NCBI GenBank assembly: GCA_019671135.1
Contig: JAHRHY010000012.1
Span: 1-64,000, forward strand
Origin: Linnemannia hyalina
Taxonomy: Eukaryota > Mortierellomycota > Mortierellomycetes > Mortierellales > Mortierellaceae
Reading direction: 5' to 3'
Length of the DNA: 64,000 bases
Shown one piece after another: positions 20,390 to 30,215 of this stretch (positions are counted from its first letter, which is position 1; each line of letters starts with the position of its first letter). The notes under the pieces were generated by a model. That model ran no database searches and was not told the DNA's origin. It saw only the letters and a list, made by a program, of their open reading frames with translations. A program made the position numbers and the translations under genes.

Positions 20390-20867
20390 ATATATTACGC
20401 AGACCTCTGACGATACCCTTTACGTAGAGTCCTTTACCAACCCTACCGTTGGCTACGACATCAAGATCGACTTCTCCAAAACACCCACTGGCCACATCAC
20501 TAGATGCACCTGTGAGTATTTCCAAAACCACAGAAGCTGCTGCAAGCACATTGCTCTAGTACAGGTAGAGATACCTTCCATCAGTCTCTTTCGCGCTGAT
20601 TTCTGGGAACACCAAGCGAATTTCCACCCTGGAATGCTAAAGCCGGACATGCAGGGTTACCCAGCCTATGACGCTCCGGAGGTGAATCAAATTAGCTTTG
20701 CCATTCAGCGCCTTGGGATCCTGGAGGAACTGTGGGACAAGAATGTAGAATATCCTCAGCAGATACTAGTTCAAACGAAACTGCAAGAGGCATTGGATTT
20801 GTTTGAAGCTTCGTTTCCTCGATTCCCAGGTCAAGCACTCAATAACAAGCGGCCGCGACAGCAATAA
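20390..20867 (+). pseudogene. MULE transposase, 3' segment with SWIM zinc motif
   Basis: The last coding segment continues the Ala codon interrupted at 11172. It carries CTCEYFQNHRSCCKH, the SWIM-type CxC...CxH signature, and ends at TAA 20865-20867. Confidence 0.88.
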
Positions 20868-20900
20868 ATATATGTTTTATATCACTCATATCATTTGCTT

Positions 20901-20952
<52 letters not shown>

Positions 20953-21716
20953 TTCTATTCTCTTCACTTATTACACATATAAAGCGAGTGTTATCAAATA
21001 GATGAAGGATAACTATGACTAACTTAGAATACAGAATCAAATCCTTTAAGCGCACTCACCTACTTTTTCACTATTTAATGCTTCTCAAAACATTCATTCT
21101 TCTTTTCAATGACTCTATACTAATTCCTCGAACCTTAGCTACCATTCAGATAGAAAGTCAAGCGAAATAAACCGACTAAGAGAGTAGAATTAGGGGTTTG
21201 TCCACTTCTATGAATTTTTTAAAGGCCTTAGAGGTTTACTTTCGCCATTTTCTCGGTCATTTCTCAACCAATCTCTTTATAAAAAGTACCAGCTAGTTCT
21301 AGAGATCGAATACTAAAAATCCATATTAATAGGCAAGAGTTACAAATGACTTTTTCAAGGCCGAAAAAAAGAAAGTATGAAAAACGACAACATTGATTTT
21401 TAATTGTTGTCAAAGCACCTTTTCACGCGTCTCTACCTCATCTTTTCGTGATTTCGAGTACCAAGAACATTTTTTTCTTTTAAAAACTACATGGTCTAAT
21501 TCGCAAGAGGCGTGTTAACAATAAACTATTAGTAGGCATTGACGATAAACGTCTTCCTACGGTACTTTCATAAAGGCATGGTACCCAGAGTGATAGATCA
21601 ACCCCCCTACCGACTTATACATTTCCGTCTATGCAGTCGCTAAATGTGATTGGCTCAAAGAGGAAACAGTGACATATCTAACCTTTAGGTCACATGCCGG
21701 AAGATTGAATTGATTT
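20868..21716. other. MULE non-coding region with CT microsatellite
   Basis: A (CT)n tract runs from about 20903 to 20940. The rest shows no coding potential or known motif. Confidence 0.5.
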
Positions 21717-21780
21717 AATCGTATGGCCTGTGTAGTAGAATTAAGGACACTCCACTTTTGGGCAACTGCACGTGACCCTT
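21717..21780. repeat. Degraded internal MULE terminus (junction of two units)
   Basis: Bases 21717-21745 are an inverted copy of the left subterminal sequence (2386-2414). Bases 21752-21780 are an inverted copy of the right subterminal sequence (29868-29896, CACTTTTGGGCAACTGCACG). The two pieces abut with the outermost TIR bases missing, as if the right end of a transposase unit and the left end of a protease unit had been joined. Confidence 0.65.
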
Positions 21781-21853
21781 GAGAATGTCAACTCGACCAA
21801 AAAATAAACAAAAATGGTCATTAGGTCACTTTTGAAAAAAAAAAAAAAAAAAG

Positions 21854-23821
21854 CACACCGAAAGTGAAATCGAAGCTGCCCTTTTTCGGTATATCGAACA
21901 CGTCCTAGAAAAGTCTTCAGAGGACACAGCCAAACTTGTTTTGGGCGTTGAAGAGCTCGCCTATAGAGCGTTCACCAAGAAAGGACAGGTAACAAACGTG
22001 CGCTTGCTGCTTGTTTTCTTATGTCTGAAGCGCATACAAGAAAACCTTGCCGACCAACCGCAAGATGACTATCATGGAGGCGGTCACGCATTGCTACTAC
22101 TACATGGAGAGATTTGAGGTTGACGATGAACTTGTATCGAGAGGGTACTCTCTTAGCTATGGCAGCAAAGATAAACCAATCCCCAAGTGTGTTGATCCCA
22201 AGTACTACAACAATGGCGAGCCAAACCTACGGTCTATCCCCAACAAGCCTGAACGCTCCTCTTTGTCCTCTGGTCAAGACAACTATCCGCCCACCCCTTT
22301 TTCTCATGATGAGATATTTTCCTCACAAGCCCAGCCTTATTCGCCCTCCTTTCAAGACCTAGACGATCTCGCTTTTTCGTCATTTTCTCAAGATAAATCC
22401 TCTATCGCTCAGTCGTCTTCGTCAATCTCCCCGGTTAAGTCGTCCTCGCCCACCTCCCTGGTCCAGTCTTCCTCTACTAATGTCCTCAATCAGGGCGCTA
22501 AAAAAAACACGCCAGAGGTGCGAACAGATTTCCGAGAGTCGACAAGTCTTACTGGGACAAACTTGGTATTCCCTGGAGTATTGAATACCGGCACGAGATG
22601 ATGGTTGAGGACAAGGACGGCAACCAGACTCTCAAGTCTTTTTTGTTTTAAAGCTACCAACATATGTCCATTGGATACAACTCTTATGAGCTGGTATTTG
22701 TTGACACAGTACCGCGCAGTCTCTCTTCCAGCCAATATCTTGACTATCACCGCTGGTCAATGTCTGGAGACCGTAGTTCAGGAGATCCAAAGAGGGAACT
22801 ACCACAAGACGCGTTGGATGTGGTAGACTCGCATTCTGGGGTACCCTAATGATGGTGTCCACAATATGGAGGGGAGCACATTCAGGAACTTCAACGAGCA
22901 CTTAAGTGGTTTATTTTCGGTCACCAGAGAGTCAATTTACTCTTGTTCCTCACCAACCTGCCCCAATCCTGTTAAAACACACCGCAGACGGACGGCTGGG
23001 TGGCAACTCTCAACGGGATCAACCATCAACCAAGCGGCCATCAACAAATCCGTCGAGGAATCCATTAGGCCTGCAGAAAAGACAGATGGTGATATTTGCA
23101 CGGAAAGGCCAGCTGATGATGTGAGTGACTCTGTCATATATAAAGATCAGGATGCATGGAGGCAGATCGAGATGGTGGACGAGGAAGGTCGCAAAACGTA
23201 TTCAGTTACTTGCAGCGGAGGCAGGATCCACACTGAACCGACGTTCACTCAACTACCGACCCTTCTCTCTATTGATGCACGCTACAACGCCAACCATTGC
23301 AACGCCCCATTTTCTACGCCCGTTCTACACTTTGGCAAACAGGAGTATCAACTTGGCGTTGTTATTTACCATGGACAGTATCATTTTTGCTTGGTGGTGA
23401 TGGTGGAAGGAAAACGACTTTTGTACGATGGAGCGATGAAGAGGAAGTGTCAGTTTGTTTCTGAGAACAATATGACAAGACTGCTGGCAAACAGGAACTT
23501 CTACGCAGCCGAGGCTTGGTACTTGAAGTATCCAGTAACGTCGCATGTGGGCCAGGAGTTGGAGGATCAAGCACTGTCTGCCGACAAGGAGTTCGACGAA
23601 CTATCCGGTGACGAGCAGGTGAGGTCATGGTCCCCACCTCTGCTTGCACCCAATACGCCTGCACCACCCAAGATCACAAACATGCCTATGCCCAAGGACA
23701 CGAACACGCCTGCACCCGTAACGTTGTTGGACGATGAAGATCAAGATCTACCAGATGTGCATGAGTTATTGCATAAACGTCGCCTCTCAGACGACTCGAC
23801 AGGTCCTTCGCCTATGGATCC
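21854..23821 (+). pseudogene. Protease-like MULE gene, 5' part
   Basis: Contains the N-terminal domain, a Ser/Pro-rich linker (22250-22490), the candidate Cys box and the His/Asp box. It ends at the GGATCC target of chromovirus 2. Confidence 0.55.
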
Positions 23822-24018
23822 TGTCAAGAAAGCAGACCAAGCAATAGAATGAAGTAGATAAAGAGAACCTTGATCAAGGACTAAGAAATGAGTATAAGGA
23901 ATAGGTTAAAGAGTATGTTGTATTGGCGATACCAAGTAAAGAGCTATAGATTTGCTATCTAAGGCCCTTTTATACTCGTTAGGGCGAAGTCACAAGAGCA
24001 AGCTCTTGTCTCGTGACA
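23822..24018 (-). repeat. 3' LTR of chromovirus 2
   Basis: A 197-bp LTR, same sequence as 29243-29439. It contains the palindromic AGAGCAAGCTCT near its outer edge. Confidence 0.93.
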
Positions 24019-24028
24019 ACCTCCCCCT

Positions 24029-27000
24029 CTAGGGCCGAGTTCCAAGAGGCCTTTGGCTGGGTTTGTGAGGGTGTTGCAGATGGAACTCGCGAACAAGGTC
24101 CGGGGAATTCTTGACACAGGCGGCCGGTTCCCAGGTTCGTTCGGATACGGGGTAGCCTCTCCAATGTATATAGTATTCAAGGTGGTTGCGCCTGATCCGT
24201 GAATCCAAAATGGCCTCAACCTCGTACTCCTCATCGCCGGAGACGACAAGCGGAGGAGGTCGTTTTGAGGCTCGACCGGGGATCGTATCTGGATGCGCAC
24301 GCTCAAGTAAGTTTACATGAAAGACAGGATGTAGCTTGGTCGTTGGTGGTAAATCGAGACGGAAGGATCGAGTGCCGATTTTTTCGAGAATACGGTAAGG
24401 GCCCATGCGCTTATGGTCGAGCTTCTTGCATGGTCTGTTCGTTTGGAGGTTCCGGGCGTCTAGCCATACAAGATCTCCTACTTGCAGATTGGGTTGTGGT
24501 TGGGCCTTGGTGTCGAAGTTCCTGGCATGCTGTTCAATGGCGGTGTGGATATTGAGTTGCATCTCCGCATAGAGGTTCTTTAGGGCCTGGACGCGTTCTT
24601 GGGCTGGGACATTGTCCTTCGAGACTCTTGGGATGGTGATGGTAAATTTCGGATGGTAGCCGAGGTTGGCAAAGAATGGTGTTGTTTTTGTTGTTGAGTG
24701 TGTTGCGTTGTTGTATGCAAATTCTGCTATCGGTAGAAGGGTGCTCCAGTCCGTTTGCTGATAGTCGATATACCCTCGTAGGTACTGTTCCAGTATTGAA
24801 TTTACTCTCTCGGTCTGTCCATCGGTGCGTTGGTGGTAGGCGGTAGAAAGCTTCTGATTGATCCCCAGAGACTTGAACATGGTGGAAACGAAGGCTGAAG
24901 TGAAGGTGGCGCCTCTGTCAGAAACAATGTCATCCGGGAGACCGTGGGCTGAAAATACGCGTTCTAGGAACAAACAGACCGTATCCTGTGCATTGATGTT
25001 GTCGTAGGTGGGGACAAAGTGTGCCATCTTGGTGAATCGGTCCACAAAAACACAGATTGCCGTATAGCCGTTTGAGGGGGGGAGTTGGGTGATGAAATCC
25101 ATCGATACTGAGGTCCAGGGGCGATCTGGTACAGGCAGGGGTTGTAAAAGTCCATAAGGCTTGTGAGTGGATGACTTTGTCCGTTGGCAGGTGTCACAAC
25201 CGTTGATGTAATCCTTGATGTAACGCCACATGGAAGGCCAGTAAAAGGTTCGACTGACAAGGTCTGAGGTCTTGGTAATTCCAAAATGACCGGCGGTTGG
25301 GGCGTCGTGACATTCTTGAAGGATTTGTTTCTTGAGTTCGGGATCGTCGGGGACGCAGACAAGGCCATCCCGCAGGAGTAGCCCATCTTGAATTGAGTAC
25401 TGGGCATTGTCCGAGTTCGACTTTGCGGTCTTGGCGAGTATTGGACCAAAGTATAGATCATCGGGGATTAGTGTCTTGATTTTTTCCTGGATCGCTGGCG
25501 TCTCTGGTTGCAGTGACCGGGCCTGGATGGTGTTCAGAATCTGGATCGGCGGTAGGAGGGTCATCTCGGTCTTGCCGTGCTGGGCCGCACCTCCCTCTCC
25601 AGGGTTGTCCCGCCGGGACAAAGCATCGGCAGCGGCATTCTGGGAGCCAGGGCGGTAATGGATGGTAAAGTTGTAGTCAGACAAGATTTCAGACCAGCGG
25701 ACTTGACGGCGGCTCAATTGGCGCGTGGTGGTAAAGTACTCAAGATTTCTGTGGTCGGTGATGACTTCCGTGGTAGCGGGCGAGAATTCCAGGTAGTGTC
25801 GCCAATGTTTAAAGGCAGACACAATGGCAAGGAGTTCTTTGTCGTAGATCTGATAGTTGAGTTCAGCAGGCAATAGTTTTCGGGAGTAGTAAGCGATAGG
25901 ATGTAGGCGTCCATATTGGTCACGCTGACTGCAGACAGCGCCGAGGGCCTTGTCAGAAGCGTCAGTTTCAATGATGCAGGGGCGATCTGGTTGGAAATGC
26001 CGAAGGACGGGGCCAGACATGAAGCGTGACTTGAGCTCCGTGAAAGCGGCTTGTGCGATAGCGGTCCAGACAAAGTTAGTATTTTTCTTGAGTAACGCGG
26101 TGAGAGGCGCGGCGATATGGGAGTATTTCCGTACAAAACGACGGTAGAAGTTGGAGAAACCCAGAAAGCACTGGACATCCGAAACGGAAGAGGGAGTGGG
26201 CCAATCGCGAATGGCGGCAACCTTGGCGGGGTCCATAGAAATACCGTCAGTTCCGATCACAAAGCCGAGGAATTCGACTTTGTCCTTGTCGAACGAGCAT
26301 TTCTCGAGTTTTAAGCATAGACCAGCGTCTTGGAGCTTGCTGAGAACTTTGCGGACATGCGCGGTATGTTCCTCAAGGGTGTCGGAGTAGATGAGAATGT
26401 CGTCAATGTATAGCACGACAAAGTCATCTAGGTAATCGCGGAGGACGTCGTTGGCGAAAGCTTGGAAAGTTCCGGGAGCGTTCATTAGTCCGAAGGGCAT
26501 GACTGTATACTCGAAGTGGCCATAGCGGCAGCGGAATGCAGTCTTCCATTCGTCGCCCTCCTTGATGCGGAGAAGATTGTATGCTCCTCGCATGTCGAGC
26601 TTGGTGAAATACTTGGCTTTGCCTAGTCGGTCGAAAGTTTCGGAGATCAGTGGCAGAGGGCATCGATTGGGGACAGTCACCTTGTTGAGGCCTCGATAGT
26701 CGACACAGAGGCGGAGAGAACCGTCTTTCTTTTTAACAAAAAGGACGGGGGCGCCAGCTGGAGACTCGGATCGACGGATGAACCCTTTTGCAAGGTTTTC
26801 TTGAATATATTCGCGTAGAACTTGCAGTTCCGTTTGTGATAGGTTGTACACTGGTCCAAATGGCACGGTGGCTCCTTCGACCACAGGGATATTGTGATCA
26901 TAGGGTCGATGTGGCGGTAGCTTGTCGGCTTGCATCTTGGAGAATACCTGAGCATATTCGGCATATTTCTCGGGCAGTTGGACTGTGGGTTTTGATTCAG

Positions 27001-27772
27001 GGATAGAGTTGTCGTTGGTGGTTGCGCTGGCGAGTTCTTCGATTCGGGAGACGTCGAGCATGTATCCGACTCCTTGATTGGTCTTGAGGATCTGACGGAG
27101 TTGTGTATTGCTAATAATGGAGATGTTGGTTGCTGATCGGTTCTTGGCGGATTTGGATAGTTGGTTGGATCCTGAGGTGTACTTGGTGGGAACCAAAGTG
27201 GATTTGGGTTTGGAAGGTGGCAGAAGGATTCGGTCTTGTTCCTGGAAGGAAGGGATGGATCGAGGCATTGTTGATTGTGCAAGAGGGGAAAGCTTGTCGA
27301 GTGTGTGCTGATGGAGGCATGGCATAGTAATGGTTCGTTTCTCCCAGTCGATATATGGGTTGTGTGAGCGGAGCCAGTCCATGCCAAGAATAATGGCATA
27401 ATTGCCAAGTGCAATGAGTTGAAAAGTGTGTGTGGAAAAGTGTTGTGAGTGGGATTGCATAACCAATGTGGTGGCGTGATGAGAGGTATGTGTTGAACCA
27501 TTGGCAAGAGAGATTTGTAATAAGTGTTGTGCTAGTGGAAGATTGTGCTGTTGTGCTAGATTTTGATGAATGAATGAGATGGTTGCTCCTGAGTCGATCA
27601 TTGCATGGACTGGTAGTGAGGAGTTTTGGAAGTGAAGAGTAATTGGAATAGTAATAGGGGATAGCAGAGGATCATTTGGAGATTTGTTATACAGCTCGCC
27701 CAGACACACTCCAACTTTACTGTCTAGGCTGAATCTTTTTCCAATTGGAAAGAGATTGCATCGGGCTGGTCG
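24029..27772 (-). CDS. Pol polyprotein of chromovirus 2 (expressed by -1 frameshift from gag)
   Basis: The frame is open from just after a TAG at 27773-27775 down to 24029 and has no good ATG at its front, so it is probably made as a gag-pol fusion. In order: aspartic protease (MIDSGATISFI), reverse transcriptase (LYIDDILIYS), RNase H (ETDASDKALGAV), integrase with its HHCC zinc domain (CDTCQR) and D,D,E residues in SMDFITQLP, SDRGATF and DGQTERVN, and a C-terminal chromodomain (EVEAILDSRI..., YYIHWRGYPVSERTWEP). The last residues reach the polypurine tract. Similar to chromovirus 1 in plan but clearly a different lineage. Confidence 0.93.
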   Translation of the reverse strand, partial: RPARCNLFPIGKRFSLDSKVGVCLGELYNKSPNDPLLSPITIPITLHFQNSSLPVHAMIDSGATISFIHQNLAQQHNLPLAQHLLQISLANGSTHTSHHATTLVMQSHSQHFSTHTFQLIALGNYAIILGMDWLRSHNPYIDWEKRTITMPCLHQHTLDKLSPLAQSTMPRSIPSFQEQDRILLPPSKPKSTLVPTKYTSGSNQLSKSAKNRSATNISIISNTQLRQILKTNQGVGYMLDVSRIEELASATTNDNSIPESKPTVQLPEKYAEYAQVFSKMQADKLPPHRPYDHNIPVVEGATVPFGPVYNLSQTELQVLREYIQENLAKGFIRRSESPAGAPVLFVKKKDGSLRLCVDYRGLNKVTVPNRCPLPLISETFDRLGKAKYFTKLDMRGAYNLLRIKEGDEWKTAFRCRYGHFEYTVMPFGLMNAPGTFQAFANDVLRDYLDDFVVLYIDDILIYSDTLEEHTAHVRKVLSKLQDAGLCLKLEKCSFDKDKVEFLGFVIGTDGISMDPAKVAAIRDWPTPSSVSDVQCFLGFSNFYRRFVRKYSHIAAPLTALLKKNTNFVWTAIAQAAFTELKSRFMSGPVLRHFQPDRPCIIETDASDKALGAVCSQRDQYGRLHPIAYYSRKLLPAELNYQIYDKELLAIVSAFKHWRHYLEFSPATTEVITDHRNLEYFTTTRQLSRRQVRWSEILSDYNFTIHYRPGSQNAAADALSRRDNPGEGGAAQHGKTEMTLLPPIQILNTIQARSLQPETPAIQEKIKTLIPDDLYFGPILAKTAKSNSDNAQYSIQDGLLLRDGLVCVPDDPELKKQILQECHDAPTAGHFGITKTSDLVSRTFYWPSMWRYIKDYINGCDTCQRTKSSTHKPYGLLQPLPVPDRPWTSVSMDFITQLPPSNGYTAICVFVDRFTKMAHFVPTYDNINAQDTVCLFLERVFSAHGLPDDIVSDRGATFTSAFVSTMFKSLGINQKLSTAYHQRTDGQTERVNSILEQYLRGYIDYQQTDWSTLLPIAEFAYNNATHSTTKTTPFFANLGYHPKFTITIPRVSKDNVPAQERVQALKNLYAEMQLNIHTAIEQHARNFDTKAQPQPNLQVGDLVWLDARNLQTNRPCKKLDHKRMGPYRILEKIGTRSFRLDLPPTTKLHPVFHVNLLERAHPDTIPGRASKRPPPLVVSGDEEYEVEAILDSRIRRNHLEYYIHWRGYPVSERTWEPAACVKNSPDLVREFHLQHPHKPSQRPLGTRP

Positions 27773-29019
27773 CTAGTCTGTGTAGGCTGAAGGGCCGAGA
27801 TCGAGGCTGTTGCCTTTGGGGCGTTCTTGAACGAGGGCTTTGCAGGTTTCTTGGGGCAGTCGTCAAGCCAATGATCTGCTGAACCACAGTAGGTGCACAG
27901 TCCTTCTTTTTGACGACGAAGACGCTCAGACGGTGGCAAAGGACCATGGCGAGCATGCGAGAGATCCATGTCCATCGAAGTGGTCGCGGGAGCTGAGGTA
28001 GCAGGGGTGGACGCGGTAGTTGGGGTGGATGAGGCTTGAGTGGTAGTAGAAGTGTGGGCAGTGGTGGAACGGGACGGAGTGCTGGAAGATTTGTTGCCGG
28101 AACGGGTCACTGCATAGCCGTACTGTCGGTTGTCGATGTCGATAGCCAATTGTGAAAACTCGGCAAAGGTAGGTGGCTCGGGGTAGTTTGCCATGGCTTC
28201 TTGAACAGACTCCTTCAGGCCGAGGCGGAACTGTGAAATCATTGCGCTATCATTCCATGCTGTATCCGCTGCAAGGTTGACGAAACGGTTTGTATAGTCG
28301 ATGGCAGAACCGCGCTGTCTAAGTTGACGGAGTTGGGTTTCTGCTAGGACGTGAGCATTGGAGACTCCAAAGTTCTTACTCATAAGAGCAAAGAACTGAT
28401 CCAGGTTAGAAATACATGCGGGTCTCTCCTCGACAGGCAACTTGAAGGACGGAACGTATCTCTGCATGTACTTGAACGCTGCAGTATCACCGAGGCGCGA
28501 GATAGCCAGCACAATGCGGTCGTGGTCGTTCGGATAGAGGGTCTCGTTTGCAACGAAGAAGAGTTCCAGCTGAGCCTGAAACCCTTTCCAATCTTCACGC
28601 TTGCCGGAGAAGACTGCGGGGGGTGCTACTTTTGGCCTCGAAGGGGAGCTATTGCTGGAGTGAGGTGTAGTTGATTGGAAGATGGCACTCACTGTGTTGG
28701 TGACATCGGTCTTGTGATCATAAAATAGTTTGCCTAGTTCTGCGCGAGTGATGGGTGGTAATTGTGACGTCATCTTCTGGACGTTGGATTCGAGGCTGAG
28801 TAATCGAGGGTTGAGGTTGACGGTCAGGCTTGTGAAGAAATCTTCGTTCGAAAGAATGAAGTCCAGCATATCACGGTACTTCTGAACAGTCTCCTCGAGT
28901 TCGGTGACTTTGGCTTGCAAGGGAGTGACCGTCTGAACTATTTGTTCAAGTGTGGCTACTCGGTCCATCAGTGCTTGGAAGCGCGCGTTGGCTGTAAGGA
29001 TCTCACTATCGGGTAGCAT
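27724..29019 (-). CDS. Gag protein of chromovirus 2
   Basis: I chose ATG 29019 (431 aa) because the open frame upstream runs through a poly(A) stretch. It has an N-terminal coiled-coil-like region, a retrotransposon gag domain (FSGKREDWKGFQAQLELFF onward) and a CCHC knuckle CTYCGSADHWLDDC near the C-terminus. The stop TAG at 27724-27726 overlaps pol by about 45 nt in the -1 frame. The A-rich GGAAAAAGA just before the stop is the likely slip region. Confidence 0.92.
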   Translation of the reverse strand: MLPDSEILTANARFQALMDRVATLEQIVQTVTPLQAKVTELEETVQKYRDMLDFILSNEDFFTSLTVNLNPRLLSLESNVQKMTSQLPPITRAELGKLFYDHKTDVTNTVSAIFQSTTPHSSNSSPSRPKVAPPAVFSGKREDWKGFQAQLELFFVANETLYPNDHDRIVLAISRLGDTAAFKYMQRYVPSFKLPVEERPACISNLDQFFALMSKNFGVSNAHVLAETQLRQLRQRGSAIDYTNRFVNLAADTAWNDSAMISQFRLGLKESVQEAMANYPEPPTFAEFSQLAIDIDNRQYGYAVTRSGNKSSSTPSRSTTAHTSTTTQASSTPTTASTPATSAPATTSMDMDLSHARHGPLPPSERLRRQKEGLCTYCGSADHWLDDCPKKPAKPSFKNAPKATASISALQPTQTSDQPDAISFQLEKDSA

Positions 29020-29242
29020 TGTAGTTGATACGGAAAGTGAAGAGTTGTTGTAGTTTCTGAGGGTTGTGGGTTGTGTACGGAAGATGGTAGTAAAAGAGGA
29101 AAGAACTTGAAGAAGATAGGGTTTGGTTTTGTTGTGGAAAAGGCTTTTTTTTTTTTTTTTTTTTTTTTTTTGAGCGCTGAAGTATATCAATAGAAAACAG
29201 ACAAAGTTTGATCCAAGGTTCTTTAGGTGTATGACTTGGTAT
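29020..29242 (-). other. Leader of chromovirus 2
   Basis: Untranslated leader between 5' LTR and gag, with an A run of about 27 on the coding strand (29145-29171). No standard primer-binding site was recognised beside the LTR. Confidence 0.5.
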
Positions 29243-29439
29243 TGTCAAGAAAGCAGACCAAGCAATAGAATGAAGTAGATAAAGAGAACCTTGATCAAGG
29301 ACTAAGAAATGAGTATAAGGAATAGGTTAAAGAGTATGTTGTATTGGCGATACCAAGTAAAGAGCTATAGATTTGCTATCTAAGGCCCTTTTATACTCGT
29401 TAGGGCGAAGTCACAAGAGCAAGCTCTTGTCTCGTGACA
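29243..29439 (-). repeat. 5' LTR of chromovirus 2
   Basis: Identical by reading to 23822-24018. Target duplication GATCC follows at 29440-29444. Confidence 0.93.
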
Positions 29440-29781
29440 GATCCGACCAAGCAATCCTCGCCCTTACAGCCACCAGCCACTCCCCCACGAAAGAAGCCTC
29501 ATTATGAAATAGGATTCTCCAAGTGTCTTGTTGCAGCAATGGATCCGTTACCACAGTGTGCAGGGTGCCATACCCCGATTTTGCGAACTCTTCACAGAAC
29601 AAGAATGGTTCACAAGTATGTCATCAGGCAGTCTTGGATGGCAGGCGGGATGCGTAGCAGTACACGGTCGTACCATTATCAACGCTCTTGTATTGAGCGA
29701 GCGGTTCAGCAAGGGGATCCGGATGATGCAAGGTCTGTCTTCGCTAAAGACGCAGAGGTGACAGATAATTCGATTTTGTAG
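29440..29781 (+). pseudogene. Protease-like MULE gene, 3' part
   Basis: Continues the frame broken at 23821. A second frame, about 29512-29761 (QQWIRYHSVQGAIPRFCEL and following), looks more protein-like downstream, so another frameshift or an intron is likely near 29510. Confidence 0.5.
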
Positions 29782-29881
29782 AGTTGGAAGAAACTGTGGA
29801 TTGGTAAAAATAAAAAAATGACAAAAGTGACCTTTTCGTTTCAGGCACATCGGAGTTGAAAAATAAGGTCACGTGCAGTTG

Positions 29882-29941
29882 CCCAAAAGTGACATTTTCA
29901 AAAGGTCACTTTCCCTCTGGGTCACTTATTTCTTATTCACC
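29882..29941 (-). repeat. MULE right terminal inverted repeat
   Basis: Sixty bp inverted relative to 2319-2378 with two differences. The flanking duplication TACTTTTGA is at 29942-29950. Confidence 0.92.
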
Positions 29942-30126
29942 TACTTTTGAGAAAGAAATGTGTAGGGGGCAGCGGCAAGACTCTGAATTTGAGGGAAGAC
30001 TTTGTGCTGTAGAAGAGAGAGGAGCCCTCAACTCCTTGAGTGTAAGATGATAAGATCATGCGCCAAGCCAAACCAAACGCTCTCCTAGGACTCGAACCCA
30101 GGACCTCAAGATTGTGAGAGGGACGC

Positions 30127-30215
30127 TACCAAGTAAAGAGCTATATATTTACTATCTAAGGCCCTTTTATATTTGTTAGGGCGAAGTCACAAGAGCAAGC
30201 TCTTGTCTCGTGACA
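30127..30215 (-). repeat. Truncated LTR related to chromovirus 2
   Basis: About 89 bp matching the part of the chromovirus 2 LTR that ends CTCGTGACA, with several differences. It abuts an integrase relic directly, so it marks the edge of an old insertion or a recombination scar. Confidence 0.75.

Larger units (their letters stand above)
2505..20867 (+). pseudogene. MULE transposase, intact reading frame split by three insertions
   Basis: This is the cut-and-paste transposase of the host MULE. Coding segments are 2505-2633, 2715-2846, 2939-3007, 8818-9653, 9738-9939, 10438-10632, 10697-11172 and 20390-20867. Introns are GT-AG, and three gaps are later insertions (3008-8817, 9940-10437, 11173-20389 including one target copy each). 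Phases agree at every junction, giving about 838 codons ending in TAA. In joined numbering a C-x-C...H-x-H zinc-finger-like region starts near residue 183, followed by catalytic aspartates in FDGTHN (about 382) and TDQGG (about 455), glutamate in YIESWHN (about 603), and a SWIM-type CxCx(n)CCKH motif near 719. The order is typical of MULE transposases. The gene is inactive only because of the insertions. Confidence 0.9.
23822..29439 (-). mobile_element. Ty3/gypsy chromovirus 2
   Basis: A 5.6-kb element on the minus strand with identical 197-bp LTRs that start TGTCA and end TGACA, and a 5-bp target duplication GATCC (23817-23821 and 29440-29444). Gag and pol are in different frames that overlap by about 45 nt. 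A polypurine tract (AGAGGGGGAGGT on the minus strand) precedes the 3' LTR. The LTRs look identical and the frames are open, so insertion is recent. Confidence 0.94.
21854..29781 (+). pseudogene. MULE-borne putative ubiquitin/SUMO-type cysteine protease, split by chromovirus 2
   Basis: Two parts, 21854-23821 and 29445-29781, join in frame across chromovirus 2 (Pro-Met-Asp-Pro then Thr-Lys-Gln). An intron 21989-22040 is clear. Downstream the frame shifts in an A run near 22500 and again near 22640, and has a TAG near 22824. An 18-A run precedes the first exon, so the true start is unclear. A Cys box-like NICPLDTTLMSWYLL (about 22660-22705) and a His/Asp box-like HFGKQEYQLGVVIYHGQYHF ending in LLYDG (about 23330-23440) suggest a papain-fold peptidase of the USP/USPL1 kind. 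Ulp1-like proteases are known MULE cargo in plants; assignment here rests on motif shape only. Confidence 0.5.
2319..29941 (+). mobile_element. Compound Mutator-like (MULE) transposon, carrying four nested insertions
   Basis: The ends are 60-bp inverted repeats with two mismatches (2319-2378 and 29882-29941) that begin GGTGAATAAG. Both are flanked by the 9-bp duplication TACTTTTGA (2310-2318 and 29942-29950), the length typical of MULEs. Cargo is a transposase gene (2505-20867) and a probable cysteine protease pseudogene (21854-29781). Insertions at 3008-8814, 9940-10434, 11173-20384 and 23822-29439, each with its own target duplication, account for about 21 kb. The original element was about 6.5 kb. 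A degraded terminus inside it (21717-21780) suggests two MULE units were fused. Confidence 0.92.

Noticed and set aside
30060..30125. tRNA-like sequence on the minus strand with a perfect B-box (GGTTCGAGTCC) and a CTCACAA loop
   Set aside because: The anticodon stem does not pair and the 5' half merges into an LTR fragment, so it is at most a broken tRNA-derived remnant.
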